Assembly: GCF_937616625.2 (NCBI RefSeq)
Contig: NC_065571.1
Location: 41,198,651-41,262,650 of the forward strand
Length of the DNA stretch: 64,000 nucleotides
Source: Mercurialis annua
Lineage: Eukaryota > Streptophyta > Magnoliopsida > Malpighiales > Euphorbiaceae
Direction of reading: 5' to 3'
The translations under genes and the position numbers were made by a program. Below the pieces are notes generated by a model. The model saw nothing but the letters and a program-made list of their open reading frames with translations. It was not told the DNA's origin and searched no databases. Shown piece by piece: positions 24,172 through 36,969 of the stretch. Position 1 is the stretch's first letter; the number at the start of each line of letters is the position of its first letter.

Positions 24172-25871
24172 TATCTTTTTTCTTTTTCTCCTCCATTTTT
24201 TCTTCTTCTCCAATTTCTTCTTCTACTTCATTTATTTTTTTCTTCTTTATCACGACGTTGCTCCGCCTTCGCCGATCCGACATTACTCCGCCTTCGTTTC
24301 GTCTTCACTCCGCCGTTATTCCACATTTTAGCGATTTTTTTTAACTCGTGGTGATTATTACGATTTATTTTAACTCTCAGATTTAAAATGATTGTTCTCA
24401 ATTTTTTTAGTTTAAGATCTGAAAATCTGCATTAAAAACGATTTTATGATGAAAAAATGATTTTCTGCAGAAAAAACAATTTTCTGCAGAAAACAGCGTG
24501 TGATTATCATATTATTATCACTATGACGTTATCATATCATTATCATAACACTGCAGAGAAAAACGATTTTCTGTCAAGAAAAATGCTTGATTATCATTTC
24601 GGTATCATTAACGTTAGCATAACTGTATCATAACGTTATCATAACGTTATCATATCAATATCATAATATTACGGGGTTATGATAATAATATGATAAGGTT
24701 ATGATATAGTTATGTTAAAGTACGTCATGATAATGTTATGCCAATAATTTTTGATATTGTTATGATAAAGTATATTGTGATGATATTATGATAATAGTAT
24801 GATAAGTTTATGATAAAAAATTATGATATAGTTATGATAAAGTACGTCATGATAATATTTTATGATAATGTTATGATAATTATTATAAGAATAGGTTAGG
24901 ATAATAGTATGACAAAGTTAATGATAATAGTATGATAATGTACGAAAATTTTTTTTTTATAGAAAAATTATGATACCAAGATGATAATATCACTGCTGCT
25001 TTTATAATAATATTATGAAAAAATTATTTTTTTTACAGATCATTTTTTTTATATATTTAAATAAGTGATTAAAATAATCAATTTTTAATTAATTACAAGC
25101 TGAAATTAACATAAATTATTAATTTTAAAAAATGATAATGTGATGATAAGGTTATGATAATGTGATGATAAGGTTATTATTATTAAAAATGATAATGTGA
25201 TGATAATAGTATGATAATGTGATGGTAAGGTTATGATGAAACTATGATAAAATTATGTTAAGGTTATGATAAAGTTCGTAAAATTATGATAATATTATAA
25301 AAAAATACAAAAAAATCATTTTTTAAGGATTATTTTTTTCATATTTTTAGATTTGAAACTAAAATGATCATTTTATAATTAATTGCAAGCTGAAATTAAC
25401 ATAAATAGTGAAAAAATATTTATTTGTCATGGAATTTTTTTTATGTATTATTTTTTATTGCAACTTTTTTAAATCTAGAACTAAAATAAAAAAAATCAAA
25501 TTATAAAATAAAATATAATAACTTAGAATTGATTGTATATTTTTAAAATTAAATTACATGGTTGAAGATGATATTGTCTAGAAAAAGAAAATAAGAGAAA
25601 GGAAAAGAAAAAAATACAGCGAAAAAAAATGGAATGAAAAGAAGAGAAGTGAAAGAAAAGAGAGAAAAATAAAAGAGAGAAAACATGTGAGATGTGTGTA
25701 ATATTGCATGTGTTATGCACTGAGAGTAAAATACTAAATATTTTATACACAGGAAGTACACAAATAAATAAGCCAAAATCCTGAGGTATTTTTGTTAACT
25801 TTGGCATGTTGATTCATTAATTCATATTATTTTTATTTTTTAGGTAAAATCCTAAATCTCTCGAGTTTAAA

Positions 25872-26166
25872 CCTCCACAATCACATCTTAAGAGATAAAA
25901 CTCTTTAGGGACCCATTCGGACATATAACTATTAACACTTATTTTTTTTAGCCGGCTGCTATCTATGTAAAAAGGAGTTATAAATACTCGTGTTCCAATT
26001 CTGTTGAGAAATTATATAATTTTATGTACATATATGTATATAAAATACAAGTTATGTTAGTGTAGAAACTACATTCCAATTGAGTTGCATTTCTAAAAAG
26101 TAAAAGCAATATCATGCTTGTAATTGTAGCTAAAAGGAAGAGAATCTCTAAAATATGCAAAAAAAA
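25872..26166. other. Spacer 3' of the LIN-like gene
   Basis: AT-rich, and includes the 3' UTR of the minus-strand ligase gene. No other feature seen. Confidence 0.4.
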
Positions 26167-29100
26167 CTAATGATATTGTCCAGAAATAATGGCATTTAGT
26201 TGTCTGGCTGTCCATGTAACTTCAACAAGCCTTTGTAATGGAATACCAATCTCTTCACCAATTGTCATTAACAAAATCCTGCATTCTGCACCATATAACT
26301 TTCTTCTTATGTTGTGTAGATATGATTACAACTAGAAGTATGCAAAAATTGAATCAAACTGAATAACCGAACGGACAAATTAAGTTTGACATTATTAGAA
26401 ACATTGATTTTTCAGTTCGGTTCTGTTTGGAAGTAAATGGTTCACTTTTCGTATAAACCAAACTAAAAAAACGGACCTCACCAAGAAAACCAACTGAACC
26501 GACTAGATTGGTTCAATTAAGTTTGGTTTGAATTTAAAATATCTTAACTCCTTGCAAATTCGGTTTGTTAAAAAAGATTAAAATATCAATCTAGTTCGAT
26601 TCGGTTTGAATAGGTCATCTTTGCACCGATTCAGTGTCACCAACGTGTGTGATTAGGGATGGACATTTGATAGGAACAAAATTGAATAAACCAAATTTGT
26701 ATTTTATAAAAATGAATTGAACTGAAAATTTTAATGAAACTACACAGACTGAACTGTAAAATAAATGATTTTTACATAAAAAAATCGAAATGATTAAATT
26801 TTTTGGTTAATGATTCCGAAAAATTTCTCTGACATTTGTAAATTGTAATAGCTTTATAAATACAATTTTGTCTTGTATAATTAACTAACCAATAGGCAAG
26901 AGCCGAACTGAATAGCAACCTAGTTTACACCCAATGCTGAATTAGTAAGCTGAATAAACTGAAAATTTAATAAAAAATATCAAACTTAATTGGACTGAAT
27001 TTTATTAGGTCGTTTTTCGGGATATTCGAAATGCTGGTCACAACTATGGGCAATGTGTGACATAGAGATGCATATTGTATACTGAGTGGCACAAGAAAAA
27101 TGACTAACCTGGAAATTTACTAAAGTTGAGCAGTGATAAGGAAGCCAGAACTCTGTGGTCCATCGGTCGAGCATTTTCCAAGCTTTGTTTGAGGGCAGAT
27201 ATGAGAGCGGAGAAGGCAGTAAGGTGGAATTGGGTATGAGGTAGGGCAGAAAGAGCACGGCTCAACCACGCAACTGTGGTGAGGCATGCAGTCATTAAAT
27301 CCGAGTTACCGGAACCCAAGCACTTCGAAATGATCCCTAAGAATGACTTCTTTCCATTACCAAGCAATGAAATGGACAAGTTCCTTTGCCACTCATCTAT
27401 TGCCTCTTCTTCATCTTCCTACAGTTTTTGTAATCAACACTTCCAATCAATCATTTCAGGCTACTCGGAATTAGGAGTGTAATTGAGTCGAGTCAACTCA
27501 CAGACTACTCGGGATCAGCTAAAAAATTACTCAAAACTGACTTGATGTCAATCGAGTTGATCTCAGGTTCGAGTTGATTGACGACTCGAGTTCGACAAGC
27601 TCACAAAATTGAGATGTAGTTAAATTACTTTTTATCCTTTGTAACAATATATTTACCATCGGAAAAAAATTATAATAGTGGTGTTTGATTCTAGTAAATT
27701 AAATATGTTATTTTAGTGCCTGAATTTTAGTTTCTTTTTAGTTTTTAACTTTTTAAAAATATATCAAGCGAGTCTTTTAATCATTTTTCAATCACTGGAC
27801 TGCTAATAAGGTCAAAAATAAGTTTCCGATTTGCTATTATATTTTTTCATTTTGTTTCCACATAGTCAAGTGTACCATTCACACATAACTACCATCACAT
27901 TTGTTTATAATAATACCTCTATTTTTATATTTAAATTTAATTTATAGATTTATATAGATAGTTGAGTCGAACTCGAATATTAATTATTCTACCAAACTCG
28001 AGACCAAACTTGTAAAATAAAATTTGATCAAGTTCGAGAGTTTTAAATTTTAAAGCCGGATTCGAGTTTGACTCGACTCGATTACACTCCTAACTCGGAT
28101 GATTGAAACCATCTAAAAGTTTGTTTTGATATTGCATAATGTCCGTGTTAAAATAGAGAGCAGAGATGAAACATACCAAAGAAAGAGAGTCATCATCATA
28201 TACTAAATCTTCTTCTGGAGAGTTCAGTTCATATATTTTGCTGAAGCCTGCTTGCTTTAGCATCCAATGTTCAGTTAATGACTTCCCAGAAGCAGAAAAA
28301 TGTCCTCCCAAGGCGTGGAGAGCTGTACAAGACTTTTCACGGACCTTTTCATCTGTTAAACTGCCTTCTAGAGCCATTACAATCGCATCAACAGCTTCTT
28401 CTCTGTATATGCTGTACTTCTGATGTTCAACCTGACCCTATCGGAGTCATCTCAGCAATCAATATAAAAACAAATGGATATAAAATACATACACATGAAA
28501 ACATTTCTGTGCAAAAAGCAGGGCTATTTTCCAACTTAAAGGAAAATAGTTTAAAAAAATTTCACACTTATGGTGATTTTGAAACTATTTCTCAAATTAT
28601 GGTGTTATAATATTAATCCGCATAATAGAATGGCGCTCTAAAAGTTTTTAAATTTTCTCAGAAAGCCTGCCATAAATCCCGGCGGACAATTTGTACAACT
28701 ACTTTTAGTACTAAAAGATCAACAAATATTGTTTTTGGTAACTAAAAGACCTTACAGAATATGTAAACCATTTTTTTATTCATTGTCCGCCAGAAATTCT
28801 GGTGGACAGTCGAAAAAGAACAATTCTGATTGCCCGTTAGAATTTATGCCGGACATCCTGAGAAAAAATATGAAGAAAATTCAGTCCGCCAGTGTGATTT
28901 GCGGATTAAAATCAAAACACCACTACATGTAAATTATTTTAAAAATATCCGAAATAGGGAAGTTTGAGATTATTTCCCCTAAGCTGGGAAATGACCTGCA
29001 GAGAGCATACCATTAAATCAAAGTGCAAAAGAAGCACAGCAACCCAAGGCTTTTGCTCAAGTGGAGAATTTTGGAGATACATGAGCAGGACGTGCATTGT

Positions 29101-32100
29101 ATTCATAATCTCTTTATTCTGTAAGTCACTTAGAATTAATTTCACATCTTTCCTCCTGTAATTTGAATCCATGGCTCATCATGAAAAATGTAAATGCTTT
29201 ATGACTTGCAGGAAAAGAAATCAAGATGGTCACTGAAACGGATTGTAGAAAATAAAAGGGTTTCTTTACATTTTTTTATCTGAACGTGGACAAACCTAAT
29301 GGTTTAAAAAATATGCAATCTCTATAATTATCGGTTCTTGGATTTGGTCTAATATTATGATCATAATAAGACTTAAAAGATACAAAATTACAAGCCAAAT
29401 GAAAACCAACGATAAATTTCTACTAACAGTAAAAATGCTCATGCAGCACCAACATTTATATTATGTTTTCTCTCCGGTTAAAAGTTAAGCAATATCAATT
29501 TTTTTATTCTATATTTCAATTTGATGCTAAAACTTTAATTTGTATCAAATTGGTCCCGGAACTTTAATTTTTTATAACAATTCAAAATACTTCAAATATC
29601 TTGATCGACAAGTGGGGGCAGAAAATGCTACTATGTAAGTGCTAAGTCTAATTGCCATTGATATGACAACAGGCATTATGACCGACGTGTCAGCATGTTC
29701 TAAGAATTTATTTCATCCAGTCACCATATCAAATCAGAAAATGATGAGGTATCGTCACCTGAAATAAAAGTTAAATTTTTGGTTTTACTTTGATATGAAT
29801 TGAAGTTTTTCTACCAAATCGAAACATAGAATAAAATTTTGATACCATTATAGCTTTTTTTTCCCTTTCAATTCCAGGAGTATTAAGCCCATAAACGGAA
29901 AAGAGTTTGTCTGTTGTTTTACTTTTATGTAAGTACCAAATAGCTTTAAGTTGACTGATTTTGTAGTATTTTAACCTAAAAAGTAAAACAACATTGGTAA
30001 AGAATATCATTGTGGTGTTCTGTTTCTGCATTTTTATTTTTGTACTACAAAGCTCATATATAGGCCCACACATGCAAATCAATGAAACCACGCTTGCTTA
30101 CGAGAGCAGATGCAGAAAAATTATTTTGGCATCTGAGTAGTTGATTTATGAAATAAAAACTCCAGTGGTTGCATTAAACAGCCAAGTAGCATAAAAACAG
30201 CAGAGGCACTAATTATTTCTGAGAAGAAAACTACGGACCTGTTGCGACATAGTAATTCAATCAGTAAAAGCACTGCATTTCCTCTAGACTTGGGCTGCTT
30301 GCTATAGAGCAGCTCCAAGAGACACTGCTTGTCAACGTTTTTAGCTATATGGTTTCTGCAACTGGCATCTGCTTCAATGCAAAAAGACAAGAGAGCTGCA
30401 ACGCGTATTTTTTCTTCCAAATCTTCGAATGTTATCTTTTTAATAAGAAAATCCAAGCCTCCAAGAGAAACGAGATGTTTGGCATTTGCTAATGATTCCT
30501 CCCTGCCGAAAGTAGTAAGAAGTTTCTCTAAAACAGTTACATCTGTTTCGACACTTCTTCTCGATTCATGTTTCTCTGGATTATTAATGATTCGAGAGGC
30601 AAGAGCCAATAGATGACTACAATGCTCCAATTTCCAACTGTCAATAACCCGCTTCAAAATAAAATTGGTAAATGGCACAGTTGGACATTCCAATGTTTTT
30701 CCTGTGATAGGACATGTTCTATTTCCCTTGTTGAACCATACTCTGATAGCTTCTTTCTCAAAAGTTTGTCCAGTCTCTATGGTAACTGGATCCTCAAACA
30801 ACTGGCCAGATAGAGGGCAAATGAAGCTCTGGGGTACACTTGCAAGAAGGGATCCTTTATCAAAATCTTCACATGTTCCATCTAAGTCTGCATCCAGAGA
30901 CAGCATCACAAAAGTTAATGCAAAGGAATCTTGATATGAAATTAGGGGTGTGCACGGTTCATTTTATTTCGATTTGATTTAGTAAAATCTAACACTAAAT
31001 TTTTCGATAAAGAATAAAATAAAATCGCGTCAAATATTTATATAAAATTTGGTTCGGTTAACCAAAATTACAATTTTTTTTGCTTGGTTCTGTTTTATTT
31101 GGTTAAATAAATTTAGACTAAAATCACATATGATAAACCAAATTAATAAGTATCACTTTTTATAATACTATATAATATGATATATATTAATTTAAAACGG
31201 CATCATTTAAAGTCATATCATAGTCCATAAACTTATGAGTGAGGCTCATATAAGTCAAACTTAACCTATTTTGATAATTTAATCTAGGCCAAACCTACCT
31301 AGAGATCCCTGTACTTTACACTTTTTTTTCGTAGGTCCTTATACTTCATTTTTATATTATCTGGTCCCTCTACTTACCTATTTTCGATTTTCAGGTCCTT
31401 TTTGAGTTTTTTCCAGTCCCTCTACTTACAACTTTTTTCCTCCAATCCCTCTACTTATAATTTTTTTGTCCTCCAGTCACACAAAAGGACTGGAAAAAAC
31501 TCAAAAAGGACTTGAAAATCGAAAATAGGTAAGTACAGGGACCAGATAATACAAAGATGAAGTATAAAGACCTACGGAAAAAAAGTATAAAGTACAGGGA
31601 TCTCTATATGGGTTAAGCCTTTAATCTATAACTCCCTAAAATAAGGCCGATTAAATCCACCCTTATGTTTTCATAGCATATTTAAACTTATTTTGATTTA
31701 ATTTTTTATGTCAATCTCAACAAGTTTGTATTTTTTATTTAATATCTTACAATAATTCCAACATTTTCTTGTTTAATATATTCAAAGTTACTTTTCGCCT
31801 GAACTGAAAATATGAGTATTTGTGATTGAACTTATTTTGAAGAGTTATAGATTCAATTTCAGAATAGGCCAAATCTGATTTATGTGAGACTGCTACCAAG
31901 TTCAAGTACCAGGATGACCATTTGTTCGTTAAACAACAGTAGAAACCAAACCAAAACCAAATGGTCAATATTTTTACTCATTCACATCCAAACAATATTT
32001 TTAACCATTTTAACCAAACCAAAAGAAATTTCGTTTGGTTTGGTTTAATTCATATTAACGACCTGATTCGGTTTTCATTCAGCCTTACATGAAGTGTTCC

Positions 32101-34368
32101 TTTAATCTCACCTTCATAAGAAGTCATCTCTTTGATCTGCTGCATTTAGAAAGGGGTTAATTAGAAAAGAAAGTGCAAACTAACAGATGCAAAATCACAT
32201 GAAATTTTTTATGTGCACTTTACAAGAAGATTGATTTTATACCTCACAGTAGTAGGAAAGAGAAGAAACACTTGTACCCCTGGAATCCTCAGATTGTTGC
32301 AGTTCAAAGACAGATTTAGTTAGGCTCATGAGGATTGACTCATTAGCTTGAGAATGAGAAAATGCAGTAAGCATATTAGCATCTACTGCAGGCTCTAGCT
32401 GTCTATGAGAATTACTGATTTCATCGTTGAGATCATTTTCTGGTGAAGTTATCACTTTAACCAGCTTCCATTCTTCATTCGATACTGATGTAAGAGCATT
32501 GTCCTGCACAAAAGTATAGTGTTGAAAGATCAATTAATTTCATATTGGCGTTATGATTAGGGTGTGCAAAAAACCGAGCCGAACTGTTGGTTCGGTTCAG
32601 TTTGATATTATAAAGTAATTGATACAAGAAAAGGCATAAGCTAACTGAAAAAAGAGATAGAGTTCCTTACAGAAAGGAATGTCTTATCTTCTGCAGCCTT
32701 GCAAGAATTATCATGTCCGTCTTGATCCAGATATTCAACAATTTCGGAAGAGCACGTTATGGTGTTTTTAACTTCAGAAGCAGAACCATCAGAATTTGCT
32801 ACACCATCATCAAAGATATATGTCTCCTCAACGTCTTCGACCTCATAACATCCAGGCTTACTTGAATGGCTAAATACAGCTTCGTACAGCTTCTTACTAA
32901 CCATTGGCTTAGGTGAGAAAAGATCAGGAGATCTAGATAGATACGGGAAATGATCAATTGAATCAATCTGCTCAACGTTCTGAATCGATACGGTAGGGAT
33001 GTCTATAGAAGGAAGGGAAGGGGTTTCAACCCCGTCCGTCAACCAATCCTTGTAGTAAACTGCAAATTGGTAAGTACCAGAATTTAGAATCTCATTGTAT
33101 ACGTTGTCAAGAAGCCTAAGTTTTCTTGTCTTGCTTGGTGTGTTCAGAAGAGAACCAGCTTCCTGATTGTACCACTCCTTCAAATGTGAAAGATGTGGAA
33201 AGAATAGATACTCCCACAGTTCAGGTAACAAGATTGTCCGTGCTGAAAAAGGAGAATCACAAAATACTTGTAAAAGATATCGCGATGAAGCCCTGTCCTT
33301 TTTCTGCAGCTTTTGTATCACACTCAGGTAAATATTTGCACAAGCAGACACCCTGGAATTTCGAATTCCTGACGTTTGTCCATCTTTCAAATCATTTGAG
33401 TTCAGAGTTTTAATCACACTCAGCTGCAGTAATGCTCTTTTCAAATCCTTTGTGCTTGTCGCTTCCTCAGCAGCCTTCTCCACAATCTCAATTGCTTGTT
33501 CGAGATTAGTAATGACTTTGCTCTTATTTTGGTTTCCTTCTCCATATTCATCAAAATCAAGGGAAGAAAAACAATTGTGACGGAGCACACTACGGAATTC
33601 CCCATCTTTGAGGAAACGTTTAATGTAACCTATTAAGATGGAGATCATTGCTTTGACAGCAACTTCATCAAGAGCTAGTTCAGAAACTGCCTGTGAAAGT
33701 GAAACACTCCCGCGTTTTGATCCATCATCACCTTTGAAATTTCTGACATTCATTGAACTTCTAACAGAGCTATCATAAGATAGATTATGTGGTCTCAGGC
33801 TTTTCTCATTGCTATCTCTTGATGCTTTATATTTTGGGAAATCTCTATTATAATTGCTACTCTGCCTTCCATCTATCATTATCTTCCGGTTTCTATCATT
33901 TCCTTGACGAGATGTTTCACTCCTCTCCGAGCTGTATGGTTTATCAGAATGTATATCGTTAACTCCCTCATCTTCTTCGTGACCAATTTCAATTATCTCG
34001 CTTTCTTGAATCTTTTCTGAATTAGCTACTTTGTTATTCTGCACATCATTTGAAACTTGGCGGCCAAGTCTTTCAAAGAATTCCATCTTTGATCTTCCAA
34101 CAATCTTTTCTCTTGGAACAAAATTATCCCTCGGTCTCCTGCTAGAGCAACTAGGTGATTCACCTCTCAAATTGTATCGGGAAACATCAGATCTTGCCCT
34201 CTCAGTCTTAGTTCGAAAGCCTAATGGAGAGTCTGCTTTTGCTTTGCCTCGTGAAGGGGGAAGAGACTTGATTACAGCTTCCGCTTTAAAAGAAGCTCTT
34301 GACGCCATCCCTGATCTTCTTCCTCTAAATCCTTCCTCGGCTAGAAGCTCCTCCAATGATGATGCCAT
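26167..34368 (-). CDS. U-box E3 ubiquitin-protein ligase, LIN-like
   Basis: Transfers ubiquitin from an E2 to substrates through a U-box (family knowledge); LIN/CERBERUS relatives act in legume infection. Eight exons on the minus strand: 34368-32671, 32503-32243, 32139-32112, 30887-30239, 29155-29011, 28431-28177, 27418-27109 and 26285-26167. Phases are consistent throughout and give about 1,154 residues ending in TAG. The N-terminus MASSLEELLAEEGFRGRRSG matches plant proteins annotated LIN-1/LIN-2. Residues 1-260 are basic and Ser-rich. The U-box (about 681-755) shows FICPLSGQLFEDPV and FNKGNRTCPITGK. Helical repeats follow (EKIRVAALLSFCIEADASCR, LLMYLQNSPLEQKPWVAVLL). There are no WD40 repeats before the stop. 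Introns carry MITEs at 27472-28092 and 31287-31619. The 28-bp exon is the least certain. Confidence 0.88.
26330..27010. repeat. AACCGAAC/GGTTCGGTT-rich degenerate repeat in last ligase intron
   Basis: Contains CAGTTCGGTTCTG, ACCAACTGAACCGAC, TTCGATTCGGTTTGAATAG and CAAGAGCCGAACTGAATAG. It shares word usage with 3235-3515, 30944-32090 and 32560-32610. It is probably two or three old MITE copies; no duplications were defined. Confidence 0.45.
27472..28092. mobile_element. MITE with TAGGAGTGTAATCGAGTCGA termini in a ligase intron
   Basis: Left end TAGGAGTGTAATTGAGTCGA and right end (minus strand) TAGGAGTGTAATCGAGTCGA are 19 of 20 identical. Flanks ACTCGGAAT (27463-27471) and ACTCGGATG (28093-28101) match at 7 of 9. 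CTCGAGTTCGA-type words are frequent inside. A related fragment lies at 45060-45290. Confidence 0.75.
28505..28985. repeat. Probable inverted-repeat element in the fifth ligase intron
   Basis: The left arm, about 28540-28625 (ACTATTTCTCAAATTATGGT, then ATTAATCCGCA), and the right arm, about 28900-28985 read backwards (GGGAAATAATCTCAAACTTC, then TTTAATCCGCA), are similar over about 90 bp. GTCCGCCAG/CCGGCGGAC words lie between. No convincing duplication was found. Confidence 0.45.
30944..32095. repeat. TTCGGTTTGGTT-rich repeat in the third ligase intron, carrying a nested MITE
   Basis: Starts GGGGTGTGCACGGTTC near 30948 and ends in GGTTTGGTTTAATTC, ACCTGATTCGGTTTTC near 32080. The MITE at 31287-31619 is inserted in it. 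Outer boundaries are uncertain. Confidence 0.4.
31287..31619. mobile_element. MULE-like MITE with perfect 9-bp duplication
   Basis: TTTAATCTA at 31278-31286 and 31620-31628. Left end GGCCAAACCTACCTAGAGAT; right end on the minus strand GGCTTAACCCATATAGAGAT. Both arms continue with CCCTGTACTTTA and repeat the segment TGGTCCCT-TACTTACCTA. Confidence 0.88.
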
Positions 34369-34397
34369 TTTGCTGGTAGCACAATATTCCTCCCTAC

Positions 34398-35274
34398 AAA
34401 TTTATTCAAGAGAACATAACTAGAACCGAAATTGAGTCTCTTCTTAAGAATGAAGAACATGTACTAAAATATTAGCTTGGTTGAGGTAGAAACAAAGAAT
34501 AACAATCTTTCAAACTGCAACCTTTTCTATATCAGAAAGTCTGCTACTTACATAGACATAGCTTAGATATTTCTATTCACGGCCAAGTTGAAAAATCTAC
34601 AGAATTTGAAATGCAGTTTGGTAACGTTATAGAATATCATTTAATCATTTCAGAAGTAAAACAAGAATTCATGGAGTTTTAAGGCCGAATACGCAGTAAC
34701 CGCTACCTTAAAACATATTTAAACTGAGAATGTCTTTAAACAGAATTTTGGGCTCCACCCATTAGATCAAACACATGGTGAGCATCACTTAACACCCCTG
34801 AATGTACCTTCTACAAGGCTTCCCTTGTTTCATCACTAGACAAACATCTCATCAGCCACAGCATAAGACTTTTCGTATAAAGTTTCGCTTAAATACACAT
34901 ACTTCAACAAGATTGGCCACAAATCATTGAAAAATTGGCTTAACAGAATTCAATTCTTAATTACTTTTTTAACAAGGAATCACTCCCCCGAGCCAAAGCC
35001 CAGAATCACTGTCAAATTACGGAATGTGCACATCCCTACAGCCTGCAAGTCCACATACCTAGCAAACCAGGACTATAATTTGTTAAAAAGGGCATTAGCC
35101 AGACCCACGACCATGGCGCCTAAATGGGTGAAATTTAAACCACTAGACCAAACCCGTGCGGGCAATTCTTAAATCTTTAAAACTTGACACAGAGTATAAC
35201 ACGAATCACAATTAACAGCAACACAAAAAGAGAACAAATACTAAATGATATAAAGAACACACAGTTGTGCATAC
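34398..35274 (-). other. Predicted 5'-UTR intron of the LIN-like gene
   Basis: On the minus strand AACTTCAAG/GTATGC places a donor after 35275, and AATTTGTAG/GGAGG an acceptor just before about 34397, 29 bp before the ATG. A TATA-like TTTATAG at about 35453-35447 would place the cap site near 35415. The plus-strand frame at 34927-35172 is chance. Inference from splice signals only. Confidence 0.4.
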
Positions 35275-35559
35275 CTTGAAGTTATTTTTAATGGTGCAAC
35301 TCGAGACAAACGAATGACATTGGAGGACTGAGTTGGTATGCGATGATTAGCTAGGAAATGGGTGGCAGAATATGGGAATAGTGTGGAAGAATATTATGAG
35401 GAAGGAGAAGTGGAGATGCTTGGGAAAGAAAAGCCATGAGAAAAGCTATAAAGGACTGCAAAAACAAAGAAAAAAACATTAAATATATGAATGTGGAGAA
35501 AGATTGCAATAGGCAACAAGAGAAAGAGCCGGAAGAATGACAAAAACAAGATGACAAAA

Positions 35560-36585
35560 TAAATAAGACACTGTTTCAGCTTATGAAATTTAATAGATTT
35601 GAATGATTCAACATAAGAAGGGTTAAAATACAATATCTAATATTTAAAATAGACAATTTTAAAAATTAGAGGGGCTTAAATTGTAAAAATTAAAAATTCA
35701 ATCCTAATTTTAACAATTTTAAAAATTTGGAGGGGACAATGACACTCCCATGCCTCCCCCTCCCTCCGTCGGATACGGTCGAGGGCTACAAAATTTGCTT
35801 CACTATCAACAAGACACTGTTTTGACTTGCTTGATTTAAAGCCGTACATACTTATATACCCTCTAACTTTTGAATCCCTAAGCTCTTATTTAGTGCAATT
35901 CGGCTCTCAAACTAGTAAAACTTATGCAAATTAAACCTCTTTCTATCAAAATATGAAAGAAATGGTGTTAAGGATTTATTTGCAATTATTTTAATTAATA
36001 TTTTTTTGTTCCATTATGTATACTGAACTTTTTCAATAAAATTTCATATTACCCTCAAATTTGGTATAAAATATCGAATTACACAAAATTTGTGGCTTTA
36101 AATAAAAACACTTTCAAACTTGGCATTTTGACTCGGCTTACCCCTTCAGTTGAGAGGTGGCAGAAAACGATTGGGACATTATATATAAATTGGAGTTGAG
36201 ATGCTAGGAAACTATTGGACAATTTGGAGCTGAACAGGTAGAATGATAAAATAAAATGGCCAATTTGAGGGTGATAACGAGCCATGATATCAAGTGTTAG
36301 CGGTATGTACTAGTGTAGACGCCTATTTTCCGGATAGATAAAAAGTGATAAGGGACTGAAGCGTCCGATGATGATTTACAGAGAAAATCGTCTGGGTGAC
36401 GAGCTATTGATTTGCTTGCGGGAATCCAAGCATGCATAATCAGTGCATAGTTGCGAACTTGGAGGATTAAACCGTAATTAGCCGTAAATAGCCTAAAAAA
36501 ATTCAAACAGACTGTAGTCTAAGTCCATAAATTGGATTGATTGCAATATTTTAAAAGTTTATGGGCCAATTTGCGAGTTTGATAG
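35560..36585. other. Intergenic spacer with repeat-like fragments
   Basis: 35640-35770 (AATTTTAAAAATTAGAGGGG, a purine run, then CCCCCTCCCTCCGTCGG) resembles LTR debris. The rest is AT-rich, without a gene. Short open frames at 36079-36285 and 36297-36506 on the minus strand show no family signature. Confidence 0.4.
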
Positions 36586-36589
36586 GCTG

Positions 36590-36937
36590 AAATTGATTAT
36601 ACCCAAACCTATAGGACCCTAAGGGACTTTTTAAACACTTTCAAGCACCAAAAGCAACTTCTTACACCTTTTGCTTACCCACCAAAAATAAATCCGAAAA
36701 TAAATAATTAGATAGAAGTTTTAATTAATCCTAAACACCTAAAAACTTATCACTTCACATACTTAGGCACTCCTAACCCAAGTCTAACACTAGCTAACCC
36801 TAGATCCCCCTCACCTCTATAAATATGTCTGCTAGACAGCCTAGTCAGAGGTCGGAAAATTGATCTATGACCAAGCACTGGAAACCCTAGAAAAAATCTA
36901 CTGTGGCCGAACCCCCTGAAATAACACACACACACAT

Positions 36938-36969
<32 letters not shown>

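Larger units (their letters stand above)
21475..25862. mobile_element. MULE-like element, family A/B copy 2 (inverted), carrying a nested element
   Basis: Perfect 9-bp duplication GAGTTTAAA at 21466-21474 and 25863-25871. The left tip is GAAAAAATTAGGAAAAATAC; the right tip on the minus strand is GAGAGATTTAGGATTTTACC. Element C interrupts it after 35 bp, at 21510-23958. The rest (23959-25862) is the reverse complement of copy 1: a CT microsatellite and polypyrimidine tract, a GC-rich block at 24250-24330 with CTCCGCCTTCG, ACGATTTTATGATGAAAAAA, then a long field of GATAATGTTATGATAA repeats (24490-25270). Reading frames over these tracts are low-complexity. Confidence 0.85.

Noticed and set aside
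29470..29770. Additional MITE in the ligase intron
   Set aside because: GAAACTTTAATTT and TTGGTCCCGGAACTTTAATT look like MITE sequence, but I could not pair arms or find a duplication.
34031..34423. Plus-strand frame of 130 codons
   Set aside because: Antisense to the first exon of the LIN-like gene; no independent support.
36750..36965. Cysteine/valine-rich frame on the minus strand
   Set aside because: It is a translation of a CA/CG microsatellite within an LTR remnant.
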